Shown here: positions 22,722-36,682 of the stretch, piece after piece
Layout: each line of letters starts with the position of its first letter
Numbering within the stretch: position 1 is the first letter of the stretch
Source: Gonium pectorale
Lineage: Eukaryota > Chlorophyta > Chlorophyceae > Chlamydomonadales > Volvocaceae
Length of the DNA: 39,186 bases
Direction: 5' to 3'
Assembly (NCBI GenBank): GCA_001584585.1
Contig: LSYV01000003.1
Span: forward strand, 2,822,519-2,861,704
Made by a program: the position numbers and the translations under genes
Notes under the pieces: generated by a model
Database searches by the model: none
What the model saw: only the letters and a program-made list of their open reading frames with translations
Told to the model about the DNA's origin: nothing

Positions 22722-24301
22722 CGCCAAGTATTGAAGAAACCCGTCTGACAGGGATACGTGACCCGCTTGGGGGCCGCTCCAAGAAGAAGTCACGTCCTCG
22801 GAAACAGATAGTTGGGTGCCCTATACACGCCTCCGCGAGGCAAGGTTGAAAGTAGGCAGGCGCGCCGCTGTATCAAGGGTCTCGTTTTGTACTGAGCTAA
22901 TACCCGAATGAGCCGAGAGGCCCGTCGCCAGGCTCTTGATTGGAGAAGCAAGTAAGAAGTTGCGACCGAAAACTGATAAGTTGGAGAGCCTGGAGCTCTC
23001 TTAAACGTTTGGTGAAGGCAAAGCCTCAGCTAGCACATGTATCGCATGTGAAGCTACAGGGAAACGCGGAAGCGGCTTTCAGCGGGAACCATCCGTCAAA
23101 ATGTCGCTCCGTCCTAGAGAAATGAGGCTAGGAAAATGGACCATATTTCGCAGTAGGGGCTGCAGGTATCGTATTGGAAACCGACGCTGCGTGTTGGAGC
23201 CCGGAGCTCCGTGCTCGTCCACTTGTCGTGTTTTGGGCAGCTGCGCGATAGCCGTACGGAACTGCGCAGCAGTTGATAGACGAAACGCACCTTACCGCCC
23301 CTTTTTGGCTCAAGAAGATTATCCCGAGTCTTCTATACGGTGTGGATTGTTGCCCCGAGTGTTGCCAAAGTGGCGCGCAGGCAAACGCGTTCCTAAGCTT
23401 GAGCTGGGACAGCCCTCTGCAACCATCCTTGCGGCGCAGAAGGCGCAAGAGAGCTGCGGGGTTGACACAGGTCTGAAAGCATTGGAGGGAGTCGCGCACA
23501 CGCTGCGCACACCTATGGCGAGATCTCCTTGGAGGCAAGGCGCCGCCGGCGGCTTCCGCGCTGCTGCCGCTGCCTCCCGCATTCTCCCGCATGGGGCCCG
23601 TCGCCCTTGTCAGCTACCGTCAGCTGCTGGAAGCAACGGCGGGTTTAGGCACCGATGGCTCACCTTTGGCTGTCACATCAGAGTAAGATGTGTGGGATAC
23701 TGGCTGCAGGGAAGGGCGCAACAGGAACAGCTTAAAGGAAGCACGTGTCAGGCCACACGGAACATATGGGACGACCCAGCGCACCGCCCAGACCGTGGGG
23801 AGTAATGGCATGGGTTGTACACCGTGTCGGCGACCATTGCGCGCATCAGGCATCACGCATTTCCCTATGCCGGTCGGCCGTGCATTTTCATCACGTTAGG
23901 TCGTTCAAGCTAATGCGGCCCTGAGGGCCCTAACGCGGCTCAAGCCACGTCCCTCATGGCCCAAGCGTCAAACCCCAGGAGCAATTTGGATGCGACCCGA
24001 GAGCACGTGCCTGAGCGCCATTACGTGCTGCCAAGTGGGTGGATGTGCCAATGGCCGTGAAACGCCGCCTTAAGAGCAGGACGCGCATCCGCGTCCATAG
24101 CCACGAAGCCCCGACTAGGCAGAAGCTACAGCTGCTGCTCATGGCACTCGAGGCGGGGCGAGGATGGGATGACGCTCCCGTGTCATCCGCGGCTAAGCAT
24201 TTTCCCTTATCACAAATGCGTGCCTGTCGTTTGGGAAGCACGCATTGGCCGCCTTTGGAATGGGCTGCGATATGACTTGCATTGGGAAAGGCCGGAGGAT
24301 A

Positions 24302-24310
24302 AAACCCTAA
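24302..24310 (+). promoter_or_regulatory. telobox-like motif AAACCCTAA
   Basis: The plant telo-box core AAACCCTA(A) lies about 560 bp upstream of the PA-RING start codon and is followed by an inverted GGGTTT at 24316-24321. Teloboxes occur in promoters of growth-related plant genes, but function in algae is uncertain. A match of this length can arise by chance. Confidence 0.3.
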
Positions 24311-24332
24311 CCTATGGGTTTAGTGGTGCCCC

Positions 24333-24512
24333 GTGACACCCGGCGTCCGAGGGCTTCCGCGTCTAGAGAGGGGGACAGAGGTCGCGGGGGGGGGGCGTGT
24401 GACGAGGGCTGCGCGTGTGTTTAGAGGTGACCCGTGTCCGAGGACTTCCGCATCTAGAGAGGGGAGCAGAAGTCGCGGGGGTTTGCGTGTGACGAAGGCT
24501 GCACATGTGTCT
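24333..24512. repeat. two diverged ~91-bp tandem copies
   Basis: Copy one (about 24333-24423) and copy two (about 24424-24512) share GTCCGAGG-CTTCCGC-TCTAGAGAG, then CAGA-GTCGCGGGG, then GCGTGTGACGA-GGCTGC, with scattered substitutions. They are old enough to have diverged visibly. Confidence 0.85.
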
Positions 24513-24868
24513 GGTCAGTGTCGGAAGGTAGCTGGGGCCTCAGGTGCTATGTAGGACGTACGACGTACGATAAGGATTGATGCCTTCTCCGCACTTTCAC
24601 AGACTCTCCAAAGATGTGCGTACTCCTCATGCAACACGTGTTTCGCCATTAAATACTTTTAACGCTGTCACGCCTGTGGTGGAAGATGGTGACTTGGCAC
24701 TTGGTGACTTGACTTGACTTCGCCTCGGCCACGGCAACTTCTCATGTTGCCTTTTTTCGCACGTAGATAGTCAGGACCTTCTATTGAGCTTTAGCTGGCT
24801 TTCAAGCTTTCAAACCCTTCACTTTCAACAGAACCTTGTACCTATAGCATCCCGAAAGTGGAGCCGGG

Positions 24869-27800
24869 ATGGCCTCGTATTTTTCTGCCCGACAGCGGGT
24901 TCACACCGGGGCGACCTTGGTCGCTGCTGGAATGGCCTTCCTGCTGTTGGCCGCGGTTGCCAATGCAGACGTGCAAATCATGGTAGGACTGGGATGCGTA
25001 CGCCGCTCGCTCTGCCTGAGTTGAGGAGTGTTGAGAGGACACGGCCGTGTGGAGCGTGGCATGGCTTCGTGAAGCCCGGAACAGAAGCGCTACCACTTCT
25101 TGGACTTTCATAAATCACTGACTCTGACCGCACTTGCCTTCCCCTGTGTGTTTCCCCGGGATGGCATCCCAGACGCCAACACTAGCGCTGGATCCGCTGC
25201 CGGACATTCCCGCGGATTTCGGCCCGGAGATACCGGACACTGGCATCGAAGGATTCTTGCGGGTGGGGCCGGGGTGGGGGATGGGCTGGCGGAGCCACTG
25301 TCAATTGCCTCAAGGCTCAAGGCACGGTGTTTAGCAGCACGCCTGGTCTGAACCTGCGCCACGGCCGGGTTGCATTCGAATTGCGAAATGGTGTGCTTGC
25401 ACAAGAGAAAATGGTGGCCTGCGGACGTCCGCTGCGAGTTGGGGGCTTTGCCTTTTCACCCAAGATGTTTAATGCCATGTAGGGCGAGTGAAGCCTCAAA
25501 ATCATAATTTTTCGTTGAACTCCCTTTCAACACGTGACCCCCTGCTGCAGTTGGCGGACCCGGAGGACGCGTGCTCTCCGTTCACTTATACAGACTACCA
25601 GACGGAGTGGGTGGCGCTCATCGCTCGGCAGCAGCAGGTGTACCCCAGCAATTGCACCTTTGACATCAAGGTAGGCGGCCGGGCAGCGGGTAGAGCGCTC
25701 CCCCAGTCTCGCCTTGCCCATGTCAGCATGTGGCGAAACGGATCGCGCGCAGTGGCGAGAATGAGAAGCCGGTATCTTTTGATGCTCGAGGGGCTCGGCT
25801 CCGCAGCCTGCCGGATGTCCGCTTGAACGACCCCCTGCGCCTGTGCCAACGCGTGCCGCTTCCCCGGTCCCTCTCCGCACACTCGGGCCGTGCCGGGCCC
25901 CAGGTCATGAACGCTCAGGCTGCGGGCGCCATGGCGGCCATCGTCTACGACGACCTGTACGAGAGCCTGATTATCATGTCCAAACCCAAGGGTCATCCCG
26001 ACCCCGACATCCCCTCGGTGTTCATGTCTCAGAAGGCTGGAATGATCATGAAGAAACTCATGACGCTGGACGTGGTTCGCGTGCGCATCACGCCGGTGGG
26101 TGTGTGGGCCTGCCACGCAGCGGGCGGCAGGCATTCGGAGGGAGGAATGCCAAGGGCAGGGTGGGGTCGATTGGGTGGGAGGCTGCAAAACAGAGGCATT
26201 GGTCACCACACCCATGCCTTCACCCGCGCCTCCCAAGCGAGGCCTTGAGCCCTAGGGGTGCGAGTGCTTGCGCTGTGCGACTGTGTTGCCCTTGGCGACG
26301 TGCCCCGACAAGGCGAGCCCCACACGCACTGGGCCAAGTAGCCTTGAAGCTCGCGCTCGGGCCTTACAGCCATGATGCCGGCTTAAGTTCCATGATTGCG
26401 GCGAGTAGATGTTTATGTTGTTTCCAGGTCACAGCTTTTCACGCCCCATTCCCATGTGGTCCGTCCGCTTCGCAGCTGAGCAGCGTGGCCTGGCTGTCCA
26501 TGCTGATGAGTGCCTTTCTGGGGGTCCTGGCGCTGGGAGTGGTGCTGGCCACCTTCTACGTCATGCGCTCATGGAGCATGTGGATCACGGTAAGCCCACG
26601 CAGCTAGCCAGGGTGCGATAACGGAGCCTGCGACAGGGTGGGGGATGTATTGGGTGCGCCGGCCAGTCCGTAAGTGAGCTCGGCACGCTTGCGATCTGGA
26701 TGTTGGGCGAGGCCGCCGTAGCGCGTACCGCTAGTCGCAGTGGTCGGTCCCGGGTGCGCGTGTTTCCACCTGTGCCGTGATGGATACCGGTGCGGGGCGC
26801 TGAAGGAGATCCTTAGCCGTACTTGACAAGGTATGCCCCGTGTCCGCCGCGCTGCAGGGCATGCATGGTCGCAGCGTCGGCGGTGCGGCGCCAACGGGCG
26901 CGCAGGGCGCCGGGGCTGGGCAGCCTGGGCAGGCCCGGCCCGGCGGTCAAGGCCCGGGTCAGGGGCATGGCGATCTTGGCCTCCCTGCGGATGCCCTGAG
27001 GTCCCTACCGGTACTGGTGTTTGAGCCAGGTGCGGCGTGGGACCGGCATCTGAAGTATAACGTGCAACTTTTGAGGGTCGCTTGCGGGGATGAAAGAGTA
27101 TGAATTGCGGCGTGGCACGCGGCGAGGGTCAATGTGTGGGAAGCTTGCCCGATTCGCTGGAGTTTGCTGACCGGGGTTACACGATGTTGCCCTCTTCTCC
27201 CCTCTTACTGCCGCAGCCAAGGCTCGCACCTCGCGGCAGGGCTCAGCAGCTGCCAGCGTTTCCTCGCTGCCCGGCTCCCAGTCGAGGGCTGCCGGATTGC
27301 CCGGCACCGCCGGGGCGACTGTGTGGGCCCAAGAGGCTGTGGACGCAGAGGAGATGCGCGCGTTGCTGGGCTCTGAAACCGGCGAGGCGGACGTGGAGGA
27401 GGGCTGCGGCGGCTACACCGCCGATGGGGACGAGGAGGTGGTGAGTTTGTTGACAAACCAGGTGTTTGCCATCCTTCTGTAGAATTCCAGCGCATACTGG
27501 GAGCGGCCTGCAGCCATGGATGTAGTAATGACGGCTTCCTGGCGTCGGGTCGTCTAACACCCATGAGCAAAGGCCTCCTGGTACCAGCTTCCGCGTGGCT
27601 GTGATTCGCTCTACGCTTAGCATTCGCCATGTGTGGTTAAGCGCCGCGCCCTCCGAACCACGCGTCCATACTATCCCGAACCCTCGTGGCACGCAGGCGT
27701 CTCGCAGCAGTAGCGACAGTGGGAGCGCCGGCCCGCTGGCCACGGCGGCGGCCGGTGTGCGCCTGCCCCGGCCCCCTGGCGCGCATGCGGGCGAGACCAA

Positions 27801-29117
27801 GAGAACGTGCGCCATCTGCCTGGAGAACTACGAGGAGGGCGAAAAGGTGCGTCTTGCAGAAGGCGGGACGGTCATGCAACATGGCTGTGGGCCTTTGCTC
27901 AACGCCGTTTTGAAGGAAGGGCACATTGCTCAGCACCCTGAAGTCGGAATTGTTGCCAAGCTTTGGAACGCGTTCACGTAGACCTGAATGCCTTTTAACC
28001 GCAGATCCGCGTGCTGCCCTGCGCGCACCGCTTCCATATGAGCTGCATCGACCAGTGGCTCGGCGGCCGCCGCTTCTGCCCCCTCTGCAAACACGACGCG
28101 GCGCAGCCGCTGCCGCTGCCGGAGCAACATCACAGCGGCACGGGTGGCGCATCGGGCGGGGGCGCGGGCGGCGCGGGCGCCCGCGCAGTGGTCAACGGCT
28201 GGACGCTGCTGATGCACGGCTTCCTGGACCTGATGCGCCACCCTCGGTGGGCGTTGGAGCGGCGGGTCATGCACATGCGTTTGCTGCTAGTTATTCTGTT
28301 ATGGACGGATAAGCCATGTTCTGGATGATTTACACGAAGGTTTGCACAGCCTGTAGTTCGGTCTGCCACAGTCATCGCTAGCAGCCATGCATGGCCATTT
28401 AGGTACGTCCGCTGACCGCACGTACTCACGGCGGCTGCTATCCCCGATGCGCAGGGTGGAGGTGCGAGCGGCAGCTCAGCAGCCGCAGCAACTGCAGCGT
28501 GGCCGAGGCCGGCGGCAGCACGAGCAGAGGACGGGCGGACGGACGGGCGGCGAAGCGCCCGAGCTGCAGGTGGGCACGTTCTGTATGAAGTTGGCGCGGG
28601 CAACCTCGGGCAAACCTCCAGCCAGGACAGCGGTTGCAATGCCTCCCCGGCTTGCCAGCCAACAAAAGTGTGCGCCGTCTCGCTGCCGTGGCAGTGGTTC
28701 TGGATTGAACGCCTGTCTGTGCTTTTCCTATCACAGGAGCCTCTGTTGCCGTTGGCAGCGCCGCAACTGCAGCAGCCGGCAGTGGCGGCGCTGGCGCCGG
28801 CCGGCGACGTCGAGGCACCGGGGCCCTCCCAGCCGCTGGCGGCCGTCCCCAGTGCAAGCGTCGACGCGGCCGCCGCCGCGGCGCCGATTGCCATCCCGAG
28901 CTCAGGAGCCGCCCGCGAGCCCGCTGCGGCGCCGAACGTGCAGGGAGAGCAGCAACAGCAGGCTGGTGCGGGGGCAGCACCCGTTGTGGCAGGTGCTGGC
29001 GCCGCCGCGCAGTCCCCCAGCGTAACGGGGCCCCGCGCGCGGGTACGGGGTTTTCTAGCTGGCTTGCTCGGGTCGGCGAGCCGCGGCGCTGCGCAGCCGT
29101 TCCCGTCGACCATGTAA
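24869..29117 (+). CDS. PA-transmembrane-RING-H2 protein (RMR/GRAIL-type E3 ubiquitin ligase or sorting receptor)
   Basis: Eleven-exon model, 653 aa: 24869-24982, 25173-25262, 25551-25670, 25904-26095, 26428-26589, 26858-27029, 27217-27440, 27697-27846, 28005-28246, 28455-28569 and 28737-29117. A signal peptide (residues 1-34) leads into a protease-associated domain (about 45-172) with [19 protein letters not shown], a Cys in SNCTFDIK and [15 protein letters not shown]...IPSVFMS. One transmembrane helix lies at about 190-217. The cytosolic side has a Gly/Gln/Pro-rich linker with an acidic patch, then a RING-H2 (Cys396, Cys399, Cys414, His416, His419, Cys422, Cys433, Cys436) split by an intron between its second and third ligands. 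A Gln/Ala-rich tail of about 160 residues follows. Plant RMR proteins of this layout sort cargo to vacuoles; animal ones ubiquitinate membrane proteins. It is longer than usual (about 310-450 aa) because of linker and tail. Confidence 0.9.
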
Positions 29118-31929
29118 TATTGCCGGCTTCTCAATTGCCACACAGAAGTGACGTGGGATGCGGCTGCCTGCGGACTGCGCGCTGGTGGCATGAGTCGATG
29201 TCGGCCATGTCTGTATGACTGGAGTAGGCTGCAGGAGTTGTACACAGCCGGGATGGGTGCAGGAGGGGCTGTACGCTGCTTTTGAGTGTGTCTGTACGCC
29301 GCTGCGGTTCCCGAATGCCTCAGCTGCTCAGGGGTGTGCTGTTGTTGCTTTGGGATATGTTGGTTGCAAACGCCCATGCAGGGGCTCGCTTGTACCGTAC
29401 ACTTTGAACACATACTGGGCCCCTGGGGGATTGCGGGTTTTACGCGTAGTGGTGAGCAAATCGAGCATTGTGTCCCGTGTTTCCCGCGAGGCCCTCGGGC
29501 CCTTCCACAGTGCGCTGCACGTTTGCGTTGAAGGGGGGCCTCATGTACCATTTCACAGCGGATGCCCTTCAGTATGTCATGTACAGGAGATTAGCCACAC
29601 TGTTATTGCAGACGTGGCGTATTAGAGCGGCGGTTGGCCCGGGCTGATTGGATGAGAGCCTGGGCGCGTTGCGTTGATGGTGGCAGCGTAGTTGCTGCAT
29701 AGGCATCTAGCTGGATACTGCGTTCGGGTCGGTAGCATTAATGACTTGCCCGGTTGGGTAATCTTTAGAATGTATCCACCGAGCCGCAACAACGGGTCCA
29801 GACAGCTGATGTAGTTCGTGCCGTCTGTCCCTCGTCCTTTGCACTCTGTGTTTGGGCGATGTGCCAAGCGCGCATGAGCCCAGCGCGAGGCACTCAGGTC
29901 GCACTGATTGCCGGCTGGCGGGAAGGAGTGTCTGCGCGATGGTGCGGCATGGTGTCCACGCATACTGGCTCCACTACATTTACCTCCACGAAGAACTGTG
30001 CCTTCTGTCTGTTGTCTTGAGCTCAGCGCCTTGTTGGTTCGTGTGTTGACAGCGGACAGGCGCGTCGGTGGGTGTGCCCGCAGGGCATGCTTGCGGGGGA
30101 ACGGCCGTCTGGCCAGTGGTTACATCCTTGGCCTTCGCATTGGTTGTGATATATTACAGTGCCATCATTCGTTGGTGCATCGCCATTGTCTATCTCTGTC
30201 AATACTAAGGTAGTCGGCTCCCTGGCTAAAATATCGACTCGACGGGCCCCATCTTCATGTGTATACAGGCTTGAATTGGCGTGGGCACGACTTGTGCCAC
30301 TCATATGACCCCCGTCATGCCAGACCTCACTGCTCACAGTTGAGCTTGAGCGTTGTACTTGAGTCACAACGAGTCTTGCGGTCTTGGCCCCGACTCACCC
30401 GCCCTTTGTCCGGCACTTACGCGCAGTGCGGCGCGGCGGCGATGGAGCCCGCGCTGTCTGCAGTAGGGAGGGACTTACGGACTCTGTTGGTGCCGGCCAC
30501 GACAGTGTGACCCATGGGCCACATTACTCCAGCGGTGAACAGCATCAACTCCCGGTGCACACCGACGCGGCGAGGATACGGTAGGCATCATAACTACATG
30601 AATTTCAGCTTGCGCACACATGGATCTCCGGGGTATGCCTCTCATATCGCGTGCCACAGTAGTAGCACAGAGGCAAAAGAGTCATAACTTCGGTTGTTAC
30701 ATCGCATGATGGCATAATTCACTTCAAAGCCGCCGTTTCGGCAGCCATGCAACCGGCGGCCGTGACAAAGTACGGCACGAGACGCGCACTCGCCATCCTG
30801 CGGGCACGCAGCGCCCGGGCCGAGTAGCATGCGGTAGGTGCCGCCTCAAGGGCACCGCGCCTCGACATGTCTGCTGCAACCCTCTCGGTTCCGTGCGCTT
30901 AGATGCCGAGGTACACGACCGAACCCGCACAACGTCGGTCCTCTGGTTCTCACTGGCCCTTGGAACGACTTGCACGCTAGACAACATCAGCCTGCGCCAC
31001 CGTTGACGCTTCCCCAACGCCTGGTCATTGGGCCCTACGGTCGTTAGATTATTCGCACCACATTGCCCTTCGCGTCCAGGACACGTCCACAATCTCCACA
31101 TGCCATCAGAAAACGAGAGTGATGAATGGATGAGAGCCGGGAAGAGCTCCCGCTTCACAATGAATATCCTCTACAGTCTCCGTGCGCCTGCCACTGTGCA
31201 GTGCGTGGCCCGTACCGGTGCGCCGTCGCTGGATTTACTTACCAGGCCAGGGCGGAGACGTGCAGGCGGCACGCTGGGACCTTGCACCGACTCCGCAGAA
31301 CAGGCGTATGTACAGGCGGGGACGCACGCCAGAGGCACACCCCGCCTGGCTACGGGGCTCACTGCCAGTGGCCCGGCGGGGTGCACTTCCCGCGCGTATC
31401 CCCGAACATCTAACACGCACGCGCACAAATGTACTTCCTCGACTCTCATACGGCGACATCGCCAACAAAATGAAAAATGGAGTTGACGACGTATGGATGA
31501 CAAACAACAGGATTCCGAACGCTAAGACTGCATGCGGTGGGGCATCAGACCAGGTACGGCGGTCCGCAAACACATGCATACAAGGTACGCGATGCCGTAG
31601 GATCGTATCGCATATTGTCGGGCATTGCACAGTGCGCTGCGCAGGGACTCGCTCTTATATTGCTAATATAGCGTATGGGAGCCGCTCGCACCGGGGTCCC
31701 GGACTCATGAATGGGATTGCGCGCAAATGCATGAATGGCTCTCGCACCAACCAAACGGGTCTGACACTACGCCTTAGCCGCTGCAAGCGGCCGCTCTACA
31801 CCTAGGCCAAGCCCTGAGCACTTGAACCACTCTATTCCAGTGCTAGAATTCCGGCAGGCGCCTGCCAAGCTTGGCCGAGCACATACCGAGCTGGCAACAC
31901 GCTGCTCCGCCCGTCCTGCTGGACCGTGC
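29118..31929. other. convergent intergenic region, no gene recognised
   Basis: This 2.8-kb stretch lies between the 3' ends of the PA-RING gene (plus) and the FAD oxidase gene (minus) and must include both 3' UTRs. Base composition is less GC-rich than the coding exons. The longest frame away from the genes (31182-31805, 207 codons, plus) shows no domain, low-complexity structure or splice continuity. No tRNA, repeat family or mobile element was recognised by eye. Confidence 0.55.
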
Positions 31930-35100
<3,171 letters not shown>

Positions 35101-36682
35101 GGTTGGCGGCGCATATCAAAATATATCAACTTTAATGGGGTACATGGGACCAGGTTGGAGTGGGCGTTAAATACGAAAGACAGACAGGGCATGTACCGGC
35201 GTACAGCGACCTGCAGTGGCGTCCCGTAATCCGTCCGCAACGAAAAAAGTGCGCAGCGCCACTTCGAGTCACCCTCCATCGAACTGCAGTTTGTTAGGCT
35301 GTGTTACGAAGTAGGAGCCGGGTGTCTAGACAAAGAGGGTCGCTGTTGGGAAGCCGAAGCCTCGCGGCAGATGCCAGATGGGTTGTGCCGTGCCCGCGGC
35401 GACCCAGCAGAGTTTTTAATACGGAAGCACCCAACATATGGCGCACAATTCATGCATACAGAAACCCAGCTGTATGGCTGTGGAACGGAGAAAATTGCCT
35501 GACGAATGTCGTTTTTCTGGTTACTTTGTAACTCCATGCACTCTGCAAACTCAGTAACAAGACAGTGATTGCAAGGGGGAGGTTGCCCGGACATCCAATT
35601 GGGCACGTTCTAATGCACCACCAGCCAATCTCACCGGAACAGGCATACCTCCTTCTGTCACTTCTGTCAAAACTCCAATTTCATTATCAAGTATATTACA
35701 TGTGATAAGGGCCGAACTCCGCCGCGGACTCAACAACCCTGGCATGCACCGGCGGCCAACCCTCCGCATGGACTGCGTTCGAAGCGGCATCGAGGCCCGG
35801 AGCGGTTCGAGGCCCGGAGCTCCGAACTCGGTTCCTTGCAATGCCAATAACCTGTCACACACGGGTGCGCTCAGCCGCACCCCCCATGCCGGACCCGCAA
35901 TGCAACTGCGTGTGCGTCGGCGACGTGTTCTCTACCTGCAAGCACATCAATGCAGGTCCCTGCCTGTGCGCTGCTGCAGCCAGCGCACCTAAAAACGCAC
36001 CGTCTCGCCCCGCATGCCCGTATGTACCAGTACGCGCGTATGCACGCACGACGTGCATGCCCCGTGCTCCCCCGCCCCGCCCCGCCCCGCCCCGCTCGCA
36101 CCACGCCACCTACCTACACGGCAGCCAGCCTGGAATCACCACCCAACCCACCCCCACATGCGATCATCCATGCACCTTACGATGTACGCCACAGCACACC
36201 TCACGGTGCCCACCATACTCGCGCCGCACCCCTACACTGACTCTACACTGCCCCGCTGGAGCTGCCCTTGCCGCTTCAGGCTCCGGGCGGCCTCCACACC
36301 GTGCTGCCCGATCGAGACCTCTCTCCCCCCACACACTCCCAGCGCGTTACGTCGATCGCCTGCTCGAGCACAACCTACGGGCGCTCCTTCCCGCCGGATC
36401 GCCTCTGAGCACCGCACGACCGCATTCCTGGCCCTCCCTGCTGCTTTTGTTTCTACTGGGCGATACCAATCCTCTCTCACCGCCTCCCCGTGTATGTAAG
36501 GCAGGCGGTGCGTACTGCGCATACCCCTTCCGAACCGTGCCTGTGAGCTGCTCGGCTCCGTCCCACCCGCTCAGCTGCCCCGGGGCTGCTCCGGCCCCGG
36601 CACTGTGTGCTTCAGATTCCACCTCGGGAAGTACCTCCCGGGCCCTCTCGCGTAGCAGCGTCGTTGCATCCGGCCCTTGCCA
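35101..36682. other. spacer: FAD oxidase promoter and armadillo gene 3' flank
   Basis: The first ~70 bp upstream of the FAD oxidase ATG are AT-rich on the minus strand (TTAAATAC near 35167, ATATATC near 35120), a plausible TATA region or leader. The part near 36682 is the likely 3' UTR of the armadillo-like gene. It also holds five CCCCG units around 36067-36095. A 387-codon plus-strand frame (35841-37004) runs through this spacer and antisense to the armadillo gene, and is judged non-coding. Confidence 0.55.
35696..35700 (-). terminator. possible poly(A) signal TGTAA for the armadillo-like gene
   Basis: The minus strand reads TGTAATATAC about 0.98 kb downstream of the stop codon at 36683. 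It is in an AT-rich patch, which is unusual for this window, but assignment is tentative. Confidence 0.3.

Larger units (their letters stand above)
22722..24868. other. divergent intergenic region between the A2M-like and PA-RING genes
   Basis: The two genes diverge from here, so both promoters must lie in this 2.1 kb. It contains a telobox-like AAACCCTAA (24302-24310) and a degenerate 91-bp tandem duplication (24333-24512). A 234-codon plus-strand frame (23101-23805) overlaps a 154-codon minus-strand frame (23128-23592); neither resembles a family I know nor has clear splice signals. No TATA box could be assigned with confidence. Confidence 0.6.

Noticed and set aside
28130..29551. 473-codon open frame on the minus strand
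   Set aside because: It lies antisense to exons of the PA-TM-RING gene, which has clear RING-H2 and PA motifs and consistent splicing. Long antisense frames are expected from GC-rich third positions, and no domain is visible in it.
35761..35825. tRNA-like GGTTCGA box
   Set aside because: GGTTCGA occurs within a short duplicated GAGGCCCGGAGC sequence; no acceptor stem, D-arm or anticodon arm can be built around it.
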